From DUQX01 sp050948825 (GTDB taxonomy: Bacteria > Bacillota > Dethiobacteria > DTU022 > UBA8154), in contig JBMNEO010000003.1 of the NCBI GenBank assembly GCA_050948825.1, positions 496,001 to 560,000 of the forward strand: a DNA stretch of 64,000 bases, read 5' to 3'. Shown here piece after piece: positions 16,942 through 25,876 of the stretch (position 1 is the stretch's first letter; the number at the start of each line of letters is the position of its first letter). Made by a program: the position numbers and the translations under genes. Under the pieces are notes generated by a model. The model was not told the origin of the DNA. It ran no database searches and saw nothing but the letters and a program-made list of their open reading frames with translations.

Positions 16942-17721
16942 TTGAAGATTCTATTTTTGGGCGATATCGTGGGGCGGCCGGGAAGAAAGGCTGTTCAAAA
17001 GCTTCTGCCTGGAATGAAAGAGGAACAAAAGATCGACATGGTAATTGCCAATGGGGAGAATATCGCTGGTGGTTTCGGTATTACCCCTCCATTAATGTAC
17101 GAGTTGTTCAACGCAGGCATAGACGTCCTTACATCCGGAAACCATATTTGGAATAAGAAAGAAATATTTAATGTCGTCTCCTCTGAGAAGAGGCTTTTAA
17201 GACCGGCAAATTTCCCTTCCGGCGTTCCCGGCAGAGGTATGGGAATCTATAATATCAGAAATTTCCAGGTTGCTGTAATAAACTTGCTCGGGCGGGTGTT
17301 TGTCCCTTCACCCTGTGACTGTCCCTTTACTGTTGCTCTCAGGGAGGTTGAAAATGCCCTGGAGAAAGCACCCAATATAATCGTGGACTTTCACGCCGAG
17401 GCGACCTCGGAAAAACTGGCTATGGGCTGGCTGTTGAAAGACAAGGTCAGCGCAGTGATCGGAACCCATACCCATGTTCAAACTGCCGATGAAAGAATAT
17501 ATCCCCAAAAAGCAGCATATATCACCGATGCCGGCATGGTTGGCCCCTATTACTCCGTGCTGGGCCTGGACCCCGAAAGAGCAATGCAAAAGCTGATCTA
17601 CGGCCTCCCGGCCAGCCCTGATCTTGCACCTGGAAAAGTTGTTTTCAACGGCGTTTTGTTAAAGCTGGACCCTTACAGCGGCAAAGCCCTGGAATTCAGC
17701 AGGGTCTCCCATTTTATCTAA
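16942..17721 (+). CDS. ymdB: YmdB-family metallophosphoesterase
   Basis: 259 residues from the TTG at 16942, behind GGTGG; the encoded start KILFLGDIVGRPGRKAV is the canonical family N-terminus, so the upstream in-frame ATG at 16777 is rejected. Metal ligands appear as GDIVG, NGEN (residues ~38-42), SGNHIWN and the C-terminal DFHAEATSEK and GTHTHVQT. In Bacillus YmdB is a cyclic-nucleotide/2',3'-cNMP phosphodiesterase affecting biofilm versus motility decisions. It is the only plus-strand gene in this stretch and sits tail-to-tail with the M23 gene, breaking the ftsEX-M23-ctpA series. Confidence 0.95.
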   Translation: MKILFLGDIVGRPGRKAVQKLLPGMKEEQKIDMVIANGENIAGGFGITPPLMYELFNAGIDVLTSGNHIWNKKEIFNVVSSEKRLLRPANFPSGVPGRGMGIYNIRNFQVAVINLLGRVFVPSPCDCPFTVALREVENALEKAPNIIVDFHAEATSEKLAMGWLLKDKVSAVIGTHTHVQTADERIYPQKAAYITDAGMVGPYYSVLGLDPERAMQKLIYGLPASPDLAPGKVVFNGVLLKLDPYSGKALEFSRVSHFI

Positions 17722-17738
17722 ACTGCCCTAATGAAAAG

Positions 17739-18974
17739 TTAGAAGAAATTCATCGGATTCTGTCTTTCACCATCTACTCTTACCTCAAAATGCAGGTGCG
17801 GCCCCGTACTGGAACCGGTCGAACCCACGATGGCGATATTCTGCCCTTTTGCTACTTCCTGACCGGGCGAGACCAGGAGAGTGTGGCCGTGAGCATAAAC
17901 GGTGGCAAGCCCTTTTCCGTCAGGCCCCATTCCATGATCAATAATAACCAGCCTCCCGTAACCATAGGTAAGGCTCCCGTTAATACCGGCATAGCTCACG
18001 ATACCGTTTTCCGCCGCTCTGATATAAACAGGATTGCCGTTATAGTTAGAAGATGCCGGCCAGCGTGTCCGCGGAATCCCTATATCAATAGCACCGTGAA
18101 AAGCACCCGACTTACGCGTAATCGGATCGGTGCGGTAACCGTAACCAGACGTTATCCAGTGGGTACCGTATTCAGCCAGGGGCCATAGCAGCTTCCCTGA
18201 CGGGACAAGATGCGCTGTCTGGCGGCGCATCTCCTCCTGCAGCTGCTTAATCAGTTGTTCTATTTTAGAAGCTTCTTGCTCCAATTCCCTGATTGCTTTT
18301 TCAGTAGCCTGGATATTATCCTGCAATTCCTCAATCAATTTTTCCTTTTCAGCAAGCTGGGAGTTTAACTCCTCCCTGCGCTCCAGCCTCTCTACTTTCA
18401 AACCCAGCAACCGGGCTTTTTCGTCCTCCAACTGCTGCTTTTTCTCCTCTACAGCCAACTTTTCCTGATATGCCTGCTCCAATAGCATAAGATCATTTTC
18501 CGCAATGATCTTCAGATCATTTAACCTTGTCAAAAACTCGGCAAATGTAGAGGCATTAAAAAGAACCTCTAGATAACCGCTGTCTCCCCGTTCATAGATA
18601 GCGCGCAGGCGCCTTTTTAAGAGTTCATCCTTTAATTCGATCTGTTTTTGGGCTTCAATAAGTTCATTCTCAGTAATCTCGATCTTATTTTCAGTATCTT
18701 CGATGTCTTTTTCCAGCTGATTAATTTCCTGCCGCAGGTTAGCCAAACTGTTTTCAAGCTTGTGCAGTTCTCCCGCAATCCTTTTTTCCTCACTCTGATA
18801 TTCTTCCAACTGTTTACCCCTGCTCTGCAGATTTTGCTCTATTACAGAAAGCTCTCCCTGCGACTTGTAGATTTTATCCTCAAGAGTGTTGGCATAACCG
18901 GGCAGGATACTGGAAAAAACAAAGGCGGTTATAACAAGCAATATTAAAATATTTCGAGATTTCAAGAAAGACAC
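17739..18974 (-). CDS. coiled-coil M23 (LytM) endopeptidase, EnvC/PcsB-like FtsEX partner
   Basis: 411 residues: a signal peptide (ends near GYA), long coiled coils (about residues 30-255, with a gap around YERGDSGYLEVLF), then an M23 peptidase domain. Zinc ligands are visible as HGAIDIG, and the HGH and HLHFEV motifs near the end, so it should be catalytically active on peptide cross-links. Directly after ftsX (24 bases), as expected for the extracellular hydrolase controlled by FtsEX. That pairing is known for EnvC in Proteobacteria and PcsB in streptococci. Confidence 0.92.
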   Translation of the reverse strand: MSFLKSRNILILLVITAFVFSSILPGYANTLEDKIYKSQGELSVIEQNLQSRGKQLEEYQSEEKRIAGELHKLENSLANLRQEINQLEKDIEDTENKIEITENELIEAQKQIELKDELLKRRLRAIYERGDSGYLEVLFNASTFAEFLTRLNDLKIIAENDLMLLEQAYQEKLAVEEKKQQLEDEKARLLGLKVERLERREELNSQLAEKEKLIEELQDNIQATEKAIRELEQEASKIEQLIKQLQEEMRRQTAHLVPSGKLLWPLAEYGTHWITSGYGYRTDPITRKSGAFHGAIDIGIPRTRWPASSNYNGNPVYIRAAENGIVSYAGINGSLTYGYGRLVIIDHGMGPDGKGLATVYAHGHTLLVSPGQEVAKGQNIAIVGSTGSSTGPHLHFEVRVDGERQNPMNFF

Positions 18975-18997
18975 AGCGGGTACCTCCTATATACTTA

Positions 18998-19891
18998 CTA
19001 TACTTTTAAAAAACGTCTGACGGAGATAATGCTTCCCAGAACCCCCAGCCCGGCACCCAGGGGGAGAAGCAATTTGATCATCTCTGCCGTTATCTCTTGT
19101 GGGGGAATCATGGGGATAAAATGAATATTGTTCTGAATCCAAAGAACAGCAGCCTGATAACCGTAGAATATAATTAACACAGGTATTATCGCACCTGTCA
19201 TTCCTAAAAAAGAACCTTCAAAAATAAAAGGCCAGCGAATAAACCAGTCTGTAGCTCCAACGTACTTCATAATCATAATTTCCTTGCGCCGAATATAAAC
19301 TGTAAGCCTTATAGTATGCGCAATAAGGAAGACAGCCGTAACAGCAAGGCCTACCATAAAAGCCAGCCCAATCAGTCGAATCAACCCTGTAAACTGAAAG
19401 AGCGGCTCAACAATCCCGCTGCCATAATCAACATCACCGACACCGGGATAATTTTCAATTTCCTTAGCAACTGCCGTTACATCTTCCGGAATTGTTGTGC
19501 GCAGCTCATATGAATCTCGCAGGGGGTTGTCCTCCTCACCTTCGTATCCTTCCAGAAGGTAAGCCTGATCACCCATTTTATGCTTCAGCCGTTTCATCGC
19601 TTCATCTTTAGATACAAAGCGCACCTCTTCCAGATCCGGATGCGACACCAGGTGCCTCTCCAGCTCCAGCCTCGTTTCTTCGTTCGCCGTTTCATCAATA
19701 TACAGAACAATTTGAACCTGCTCTTTAACATCCTCTGTAAAAAGGTTTACATTGTAACTAATAATCATAAAACTGCCCAGAATGAGCAGAGTTATTGCAA
19801 CCACTCCGACTGAGGCTATACTCATCCATCCATTGCGCAATATGCTTTTCAGCGCCTCTTCCAAAAAATAATAGAGGCTCCTAACGCGCAT
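18998..19891 (-). CDS. ftsX: cell division protein FtsX
   Basis: 297 residues with four membrane segments: one near the N-terminus, then an extracellular loop (about residues 45-165) and three more in an FtsX/MacB-type permease domain. The motif VRRKEIMIMKYVGA is the conserved cytoplasmic coupling stretch. Start overlaps the ftsE end by 11 bases. Transmits ATP-driven signals from FtsE to the coiled-coil peptidase encoded next. Confidence 0.95.
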   Translation of the reverse strand: MRVRSLYYFLEEALKSILRNGWMSIASVGVVAITLLILGSFMIISYNVNLFTEDVKEQVQIVLYIDETANEETRLELERHLVSHPDLEEVRFVSKDEAMKRLKHKMGDQAYLLEGYEGEEDNPLRDSYELRTTIPEDVTAVAKEIENYPGVGDVDYGSGIVEPLFQFTGLIRLIGLAFMVGLAVTAVFLIAHTIRLTVYIRRKEIMIMKYVGATDWFIRWPFIFEGSFLGMTGAIIPVLIIFYGYQAAVLWIQNNIHFIPMIPPQEITAEMIKLLLPLGAGLGVLGSIISVRRFLKV

Positions 19892-20567
19892 TAATATATA
19901 CCCCTCTTTCCAGATCGCTCACCAGACTGCCATTTTCCAGCACTACAACACGTTTTTGAAAATGATCAACGATGTCTTTGGCATGGGTAGCTACGATAAC
20001 CGTTGCTCCCCGGACATTTATATCATGCAGTAAATTCATAATCTCCATAGATGTCTTTGGGTCAAGATTACCCGTAGGCTCGTCCGCAAGCAGTATAGCA
20101 GGGCGGTTTACAATAGCACGCGCCACACAGACCCTTTGTTGCTCACCCCCGGAGAGCTCATTTGGTTTTTTAAAAGCCTTTTCCTTAAGACCTACAAGGG
20201 CAAGAGCAAGGGGTACCCGTTTGCGGATCTCCCTGGTCGGGGCCCCGGTAACTCTTAATGTAAATGCAACGTTCTCAAAAATATTGCGATCCTGCAAAAG
20301 ACGAAAATCCTGGAAAACCATACCAATGTTACGCCTGAGCAGGGGTATTTCCCTGTTTTTTAAACGAACAATATCCCTGCCGAAAATTTTGATACTCCCT
20401 TTATTGGGTAAAATTTCTCTGATGATAAGCTTTAGCAGGGTAGATTTACCGGCACCGCTGGCCCCTACGACAAAGGCAAACTCGCCGCGGTCGATAATTA
20501 GATTAATGTCTTTCAGGGCGGCAACACCCCGCTCGTATTCTTTATAAAGGTGATAGATTTCGATCAT
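19881..20567 (-). CDS. ftsE: cell division ATP-binding protein FtsE
   Basis: 228 residues, the family's usual size. Walker A GASGAGKSTLL, signature LSGGEQQRVCVA, Walker B ILLADEPTGNLD, with the Q-loop at MVFQDFRLL. ATG 20567 (MIEIYHLYKEY) is chosen over a TTG four codons earlier that would lie too near its ribosome site. Works with FtsX to control septal peptidoglycan hydrolysis; heads the ftsE-ftsX-M23 unit. Confidence 0.96.
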   Translation of the reverse strand: MIEIYHLYKEYERGVAALKDINLIIDRGEFAFVVGASGAGKSTLLKLIIREILPNKGSIKIFGRDIVRLKNREIPLLRRNIGMVFQDFRLLQDRNIFENVAFTLRVTGAPTREIRKRVPLALALVGLKEKAFKKPNELSGGEQQRVCVARAIVNRPAILLADEPTGNLDPKTSMEIMNLLHDINVRGATVIVATHAKDIVDHFQKRVVVLENGSLVSDLERGVYINAR

Positions 20568-20696
20568 CTTTTTACCCAATCCTTGTTATTCCAGGAAATA
20601 CAATAATCTTTTGGCTGATAATGCTAACTTTGGTTTTTAATTCGACAAAATATCAAAAAACCCTTTCATTATTTGACAGGAAAATATTCCCTGGAC

Positions 20697-21689
20697 TTAT
20701 TTTTTTAGCCAGGGCATCATTGCCCGCAGTTCAGCACCTATTTTTTCGATAAGATGGCCGGCTTCTTTTCTTCTTAAAGCGGTAAAGCGGGGGCGGTTCA
20801 TATGAAACTCAGTAATACATTCCTGAGCAAAAGCCCCATCCTGAATTTCCGTCAGTATTTTTTTCATTTCTTCTCGGACTCTCGCATCAATTAATCTCGG
20901 CCCCCTGGTTAGATCGCCGTATTCGGCAACATCGCTTACAGAATAATGCATCCAGGACAGACCGCCTTCATAAATAAGATCAACAATCAGCTTCAATTCG
21001 TGAAGGCATTCGAAATAAGCGATCTCCGGCTGGTAACCGGCTTCTACCAGCGTATCAAAGGAGGCCTTGATCAAAGCGGAAACACCACCGCAAAGAACTG
21101 CCTGCTCACCAAAGAGGTCCGTTTCAGTTTCCTCCTGGAAGGTAGTCTGAATAACACCTGCCCTGGTACTGCCAAGCCCTTTGGCATAAGCCAGCGCCCG
21201 CTGCAAACAACGACCCGTAAAATCCTGCTGGATTGCTACCAGGGACGGAACCCCGTTGCCCTGCTCGAACATACGCCTTACAAGGTGCCCCGGGCTCTTC
21301 GGCGCCACCATAAAAACATCCACGAAAGAGGGCGGTACTACCTGGTTATAGATAATATTAAACCCATGTGCAACAGCCAGAGCATCTCCCTCCTGGAGGT
21401 TGGGCAGCACTTCCCGTTCAAACACTGCCGGCTGGTCGCTATCCCCCATCAGGAGCATGATAATCTGTGCTTCTTTGGCTGCTTCCGCTACCGTTTTGAC
21501 TTCCAGCCCATCCTCTTCTGCGCGCGGCCAACTCTTACTCCCCTTGCGAAGTCCGACCACAACATCAAGGTTATTATCCCGTAAATTCTGGGCATGGGCA
21601 TGACCCTGGCTGCCGTATCCCATAATAGCAATCTTTTCTCCCTGGAGATGGGCCAGATCCGCATCTTTGTCATAATAAATTACCGCCAT
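20697..21689 (-). CDS. ilvC: ketol-acid reductoisomerase (class I)
   Basis: 330 residues. NADPH-binding GYGSQGHAHAQNL at the N-terminus, then the conserved knotted helical domain with metal ligands in FGEQAVLCGGVSALI (Asp/Glu) and IAYFECLHELKLIVDLIYEGG. It isomerises and reduces acetolactate and acetohydroxybutyrate in valine, leucine and isoleucine synthesis. No ilvB, ilvN, ilvD or leu gene is in the window; it stands alone between the transketolase pair and ftsE. The ribosome site directly before ATG 21689 is weak, whereas a strong CAGGAGGTG lies 65 bases upstream (see 21696-21759). Confidence 0.96.
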   Translation of the reverse strand: MAVIYYDKDADLAHLQGEKIAIMGYGSQGHAHAQNLRDNNLDVVVGLRKGSKSWPRAEEDGLEVKTVAEAAKEAQIIMLLMGDSDQPAVFEREVLPNLQEGDALAVAHGFNIIYNQVVPPSFVDVFMVAPKSPGHLVRRMFEQGNGVPSLVAIQQDFTGRCLQRALAYAKGLGSTRAGVIQTTFQEETETDLFGEQAVLCGGVSALIKASFDTLVEAGYQPEIAYFECLHELKLIVDLIYEGGLSWMHYSVSDVAEYGDLTRGPRLIDARVREEMKKILTEIQDGAFAQECITEFHMNRPRFTALRRKEAGHLIEKIGAELRAMMPWLKK

Positions 21690-21695
21690 TTTTTC

Positions 21696-21759
21696 GCCCG
21701 GCTTATTAATGATCTGCTGTTCTAAATCAAATAATCTACTGCCGGGCTTTTCACCTCCT
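21696..21759 (-). promoter_or_regulatory. ilvC leader: displaced Shine-Dalgarno and inverted repeat
   Basis: On the transcript, CAGGAGGTG (21751-21759) is followed by GCCCGGC (21741-21747) and then GCCGGGC (21696-21702), seven bases before the ilvC ATG. The arms can pair and bring the strong ribosome site toward the start codon, or mask the start. No start codon lies at normal distance from the strong site in the ilvC frame. Confidence 0.45.
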
Positions 21760-21930
21760 GCATTAATTGCACATATTTTTCATTAAGATGTAAGATAATG
21801 ATGGTTGAAGCTTAATATTCGACAGGCAGTTCTGCAATCCCTGCCAAAAAACTCTTTTCGATGCTATAATTTACATTTTTTTTCTTCTTAATCCTCAAGT
21901 ATATGCTCCTTTTTATGGAAGAACGGTTAA

Positions 21931-21958
21931 AAGCCCCGGGATAAACCCCCCGGGGCTT
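21931..21958 (-). terminator. intrinsic terminator after the transketolase pair
   Basis: Ten-base perfect arms AAGCCCCGGG / CCCGGGGCTT with an 8-base loop, followed on the minus strand by TTTTAACC. It lies 30 bases after the C-terminal transketolase subunit gene and separates it from ilvC. Confidence 0.85.
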
Positions 21959-21987
21959 GCAATCGCTATAACAGACCTAAAAAAGAA

Positions 21988-22938
21988 TCAATAGACTCGC
22001 GCTTTTTTTTCCAGAGCCGCTCTGCCGGCGGCAACCATTTTTTCCGCTGTTAAACCATACTTCTGGAGCAGCTCCTTTGGAGAACCCGATTCTCCAAAGC
22101 AATCATTTATCCCAACCCTCATAACCGGAACGGGATTATTTTCAGCAATAAGCTCCGCTACTGCACCTCCTAACCCCCCGATGATACTGTGTTCCTCTGC
22201 GGTAACGATCGCACCCGTTTTTTGGGCTAGCTGCAGTAAAAGAACTTCATCCAGCGGTTTAATAGTATGTACATTGACTACAGCCGCGCTGATACCATGA
22301 CCCTCCATGAGGGAAGCTGCTTCCAGGGCAAGCCTTACCGTTATCCCCGCAGCTATAAAAACCAGGTCGTCCCCTTCCCTGAGCAACTGCGCCTTGCCCA
22401 GCTCAAAAGGCACCTCTTCCGGGATGACGGGGGGAACTTTTGGTCTGCCCAGCCGCAGATAAACCGGGCCTTCATGTTTTGCTGCGGCTTCTACCGCACG
22501 GTATGTCTGTTGCGCATCGGCAGGCACAACTACAGTCATATTAGGCAAAACACGCATCAGGGCAATATCTTCGATCGACTGGTGAGATGCACCGTCCTCG
22601 CCTACGGTAATACCTGTATGAGTGGCGGCAATTTTGACGTTTAATTTTGTATAGGCAATGGAACTGCGTATCTGGTCGTAAACCCTTCCCGTTGCAAATA
22701 CCCCAAAGGTACTGACATAGGGTATAAAACCTGAAGCTGCAAGCCCTGCAGCCGTTCCCATCATATCAGCCTCAGCAACCCCCATATCAAAAAAACGCAG
22801 GGGAAATTCTTCGGCAAAAAGAACGGTTTTTGTAGATTTGGACAGATCTGCATCAAGCACAACAACTTTTGAATTGTTACGCCCCAGCTTTACAAGGGCC
22901 TTACCGTATGCTTCCCTGGTAGCCATCTCTTCCCTCAA
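21988..22938 (-). CDS. transketolase, C-terminal subunit (pyrimidine-binding and C-terminal domains)
   Basis: About 316 residues. Central/pyrimidine domain begins MATREAYGKALVKLG and includes MGVAEADMMGTAAGLAASG with the catalytic Glu, then the C-terminal regulatory domain (GLTAEKMVAAGRAAL end). A split transketolase: this chain pairs with the neighbouring N-terminal subunit in the non-oxidative pentose phosphate pathway. I take the TTG at 22938, which has GGAGGGGG five bases ahead; ATG 22953 and ATG 22926 are alternatives. Only a few bases separate it from its partner. Confidence 0.93.
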   Translation of the reverse strand: MREEMATREAYGKALVKLGRNNSKVVVLDADLSKSTKTVLFAEEFPLRFFDMGVAEADMMGTAAGLAASGFIPYVSTFGVFATGRVYDQIRSSIAYTKLNVKIAATHTGITVGEDGASHQSIEDIALMRVLPNMTVVVPADAQQTYRAVEAAAKHEGPVYLRLGRPKVPPVIPEEVPFELGKAQLLREGDDLVFIAAGITVRLALEAASLMEGHGISAAVVNVHTIKPLDEVLLLQLAQKTGAIVTAEEHSIIGGLGGAVAELIAENNPVPVMRVGINDCFGESGSPKELLQKYGLTAEKMVAAGRAALEKKARVY

Positions 22939-22954
22939 AGTATCCCCCTCCATT

Positions 22955-23785
22955 TCATTGTTCCAGCTCGGTCAGGGCTTTTGCATACTCTTCCTTGTTC
23001 GGAGCCCTGCCGTGCCAATCGATTTGATTTTCCATGAAAGATACCCCTTTTCCTTTTACAGTATGCGCGATAATCATTGTCGGAGCGCCTTTATAAGAGT
23101 GGGCCCTTCCTATTGCTTCAAGCAGTGAAGCGTAATCATGCCCGTCGACTTCCATTACATGCCAGCCAAAGGCCCGCCATTTGTCGGCCGGGGACTCGGA
23201 AGATTTAATATCGCGAATCCACCCATCGATCTGCAAACCATTATAATCCAAAAAAGCAGTAAGATTGTCCAGCCGGTAGTGGACAGAAGTCATTGCCGCT
23301 TCCCATACCTGGCCTTCCTGGCTCTCTCCATCCCCCAGTATTACATATGTCCGGTATTGCAACTGATTGAGCCTGGCTGCCAGTGCCATGCCATTTGCTA
23401 CGGAAAGCCCCTGTCCCAGTGAACCAGTTGATATATCTATCCCCGGAGTCTTGTGCATATCGGGATGGCCTTGAAGGGGAGAACCGATCTTACGCAGGCT
23501 GGACAAATATGCAGAGGGGAAAAACCCCTTATCTGCTAAAACAGCATAAAGTGCAGGGCATGCATGTCCTTTGCTCAAAACTAACCTGTCGCGAAGGGGA
23601 TGTTTATCATTTTGGGGATCAATATTCATCACCTTGTAGTACAGAACCACCAGGATATCCAGAACAGATAGCGCGCCTCCCGGATGGCCGGAACCAGCTT
23701 CATAAATCATGGTAACGACATCTTTGCGCAGTTTTCTGGCTTTTAACCTTAACTCTTCTACTGTGGCCGCCGATATTGCCTGCAA
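22955..23785 (-). CDS. transketolase, N-terminal subunit (thiamine diphosphate domain)
   Basis: 276 residues covering the ThDP-binding domain: GHPGGALSVLDILVVLY, the GDGES motif (VILGDGESQEGQVWEA) with the Asn-type metal ligand in DYNGLQIDG, and HTVKGKGVSFMEN at the C-terminus. TTG 23785 follows AAAGGGGG. With the downstream subunit it forms an active transketolase. Split transketolases are common in Clostridia and archaea. Confidence 0.94.
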   Translation of the reverse strand: MQAISAATVEELRLKARKLRKDVVTMIYEAGSGHPGGALSVLDILVVLYYKVMNIDPQNDKHPLRDRLVLSKGHACPALYAVLADKGFFPSAYLSSLRKIGSPLQGHPDMHKTPGIDISTGSLGQGLSVANGMALAARLNQLQYRTYVILGDGESQEGQVWEAAMTSVHYRLDNLTAFLDYNGLQIDGWIRDIKSSESPADKWRAFGWHVMEVDGHDYASLLEAIGRAHSYKGAPTMIIAHTVKGKGVSFMENQIDWHGRAPNKEEYAKALTELEQ

Positions 23786-23810
23786 TTTTATACCCCCTTT
23801 GGGTCACATT

Positions 23811-24650
23811 TTACTGGATTGGGCCAAAACCTTCCCCCTGAACCTCCCCAATGTTACTTACAATCACAAAAGCTCCCGGGTCCACTTCCCGCACAATATT
23901 TTTTAAACGGGACACCTGGGCTTGGGACACTACACAGAGAATAACATCCTTCTTTTCCCCTGAATAAGCGCCGCGGCCTTCCAAAAAAGTAGCGCCCCGC
24001 CCCAGCTCCTCCAGTATTCTTTGGCTTATCGCATCGCTTTTGTTTGCGCTGATGATCATCGCCGCTTTGGAAAAAGAAAAACCTTCTTGAACAAAATCTA
24101 TGACTTTGCTGCTCACAAAAAGGGATAGGACTGCAAACATCGCTACCTCGGGGGAAAAAATAAAACCGGCGGCAACTATAATGGCAATATCCGCACCGAT
24201 AAGGCTTTCACCACTGCTTAAACCCGTAAAATGATTGATCAGCTGCGCTACAATCGCCGTTCCACCCGTAGAACCCTGTGAACGGAAAACGAGACCAAGC
24301 CCAAGGCCTACCCCTACACCTCCAAAAACAGAGGCTAAAAGCAAATCGTTAGTAACCACCGGCAAAGAAGCCGTGAGCTCCAGCATCAAAGGCAAAAGAA
24401 TTGTACCGATCAGGCTGTGGGCAACAAATTTCCATCCAAGGATAATCCAGGCCAGGATAAACAGGGGAACGTTGCCCACGAAAACAATCAAACTTACCGG
24501 ATACTGGTAAAGATGATACAGAATGATACCCAGGCCGCTGATACCGCCTGCTGCAAGTTTGTTGGGAGTTAGGAACATCGCATAAGACAAGGCCATGAGC
24601 AGCGTTCCCAATATAACGCCCAGCAATTCCCAGATAAATTTCTTTGACAT
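23811..24650 (-). CDS. YitT/YvjA-family membrane protein (DUF161 + DUF2179)
   Basis: 279 residues: about five membrane helices (residues 8-190) in the YitT family, with GISGLGIILYHL and RSQGSTGGTAIVAQLI, then a soluble DUF2179 domain (about 200-279; DVILCVVSQAQVSRLKNIV). Bacillus yvjA is of this family and lies next to prfB, so its position two genes from secA is the ancestral arrangement. Function in the family is not established. Confidence 0.9.
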   Translation of the reverse strand: MSKKFIWELLGVILGTLLMALSYAMFLTPNKLAAGGISGLGIILYHLYQYPVSLIVFVGNVPLFILAWIILGWKFVAHSLIGTILLPLMLELTASLPVVTNDLLLASVFGGVGVGLGLGLVFRSQGSTGGTAIVAQLINHFTGLSSGESLIGADIAIIVAAGFIFSPEVAMFAVLSLFVSSKVIDFVQEGFSFSKAAMIISANKSDAISQRILEELGRGATFLEGRGAYSGEKKDVILCVVSQAQVSRLKNIVREVDPGAFVIVSNIGEVQGEGFGPIQ

Positions 24651-24692
24651 TATTTATGCCCCGCCCTTTCATCGCAGAAAGCAGCAGACGTT

Positions 24693-24719
24693 TTTACTAT
24701 TTTTCTTTACTATTTTTCT
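24693..24719. repeat. 14-bp overlapping tandem repeat before prfB stop
   Basis: tttactatttttct at 24693-24706 and 24706-24719 (period 13), in the 70-base spacer between prfB and the YitT gene; further tttact copies follow to 24735. Confidence 0.7.
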
Positions 24720-24721
24720 CT

Positions 24722-25853
24722 TTACTCTTTACTTTTTACATACAGCCCTGAGCTGTAACGCAGGTAAGCTTCCAGAAAAGGGTCAATATCCCCGTCCATT
24801 ACACCCTGGATGTTACCGATCTCTACCCCTGTACGATGGTCCTTGACCAGGGAATAGGGATGAAAAACATAGGAGCGTATCTGGCTGCCCCAGGCGATCT
24901 CTTTTTGCTCTCCTCTAAGTGAGTGCAGTTCCTCTTGCTGCTGCCTTTGCGCCAGATCCGCCAGCTTTGCCAGCAGTATGCGCATAGCCCTTTCTCTATT
25001 ACTATGCTGTGAGCGTTCATTTTGGCATGTTACTACCAGCCCTGTAGGCAAATGTGTTATCCTGACAGCGGAGTCAGTTGTATTTACATGCTGCCCGCCT
25101 GCACCGTGCGATCGGAAAGTATCTACCCTCAAATCATCGGAACTCACATCCACATCTTTTCCTGCTTCTACTTCCGGTAATACATCGACTGAAGCAAAAG
25201 AGGTATGCCTGCGCCCCCCGGTATCAAAAGGAGATATGCGCACCAGCCGGTGAACCCCCCGTTCCGCCTCCAGGTAACCATAAGCTTTATCACCCTTAAC
25301 AAGAAAGGTAACGCTTTTAATGCCCGCCTCCTCGCCGGGCAGGAGATCAAGCATCTCTAACGTATATCCTTTCTTCTCCGACCACCGCGTATACATCCGC
25401 AGGAGCATTTCTGCCCAATCCTGGGCTTCCAGGCCTCCCGCTCCGGGATGAAGGGCGATAATAGCATTATTGTCATGATAGCGCCCCTTAAAAAGCATGC
25501 TTAGCTCTTCTTTTTGCAGCATAGCATCTATTTCCTTATCCAGGCTCTCCGCCTCCAGCAGGAGCTCCGGAACATCTTCCTCGCTGCTGTCTTCCTCACA
25601 AAGTTGAAGCAGCACATCCCATTCTTCAAGCAATCCGGCTAACCGGTCATAGGTCCCAAGCCTCTCTTTTAACCGGCCGATCTCCTGCATTATCACGGGA
25701 GCATCTTCACTGTTGTTCCAAAAATCCGGTTTGCCGGCTGCTTCTTCAAGCTCCTTTAATCTCCTTCTTTTACTTTCGAGGTCAAAGAGACCTCCCCCAT
25801 TCTTCAAACCTTTTTTTTTGTTCTTTCTGCCGTTCTTTTGATACGCTTAACAT
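24722..25853 (-). CDS. prfB: peptide chain release factor 2, expressed by programmed +1 frameshift
   Basis: 376 residues when the frameshift is read. Translation starts at ATG 25853 behind AGGAGGG, runs 23 codons to an in-frame TGA (25782-25784) and resumes in +1 to give DLESKRRRLKELEEAAGKP. The stop-reading SPF-like tripeptide lies in VRISPFDTGG and the peptidyl-hydrolase GGQ in SHGAGGQHVNTTDSAV. RF2 reads UGA and UAA. Downstream of secA with 23 bases between, as in Bacillus. A caller that ignores the shift reports a truncated start near 25807. Confidence 0.97.
25782..25799 (-). promoter_or_regulatory. prfB programmed +1 frameshift site
   Basis: The transcript reads TGGGGGAGGTCTCTTTGAC: a Shine-Dalgarno-like GGGGGAGG just ahead of CTT TGA C. 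Slippage from CTT to TTT at the UGA stop lets low RF2 levels raise RF2 synthesis. Same layout as the known bacterial prfB autoregulatory site. Confidence 0.96.
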
Positions 25854-25876
25854 GGCATCCCTCCTAGAACATACAT

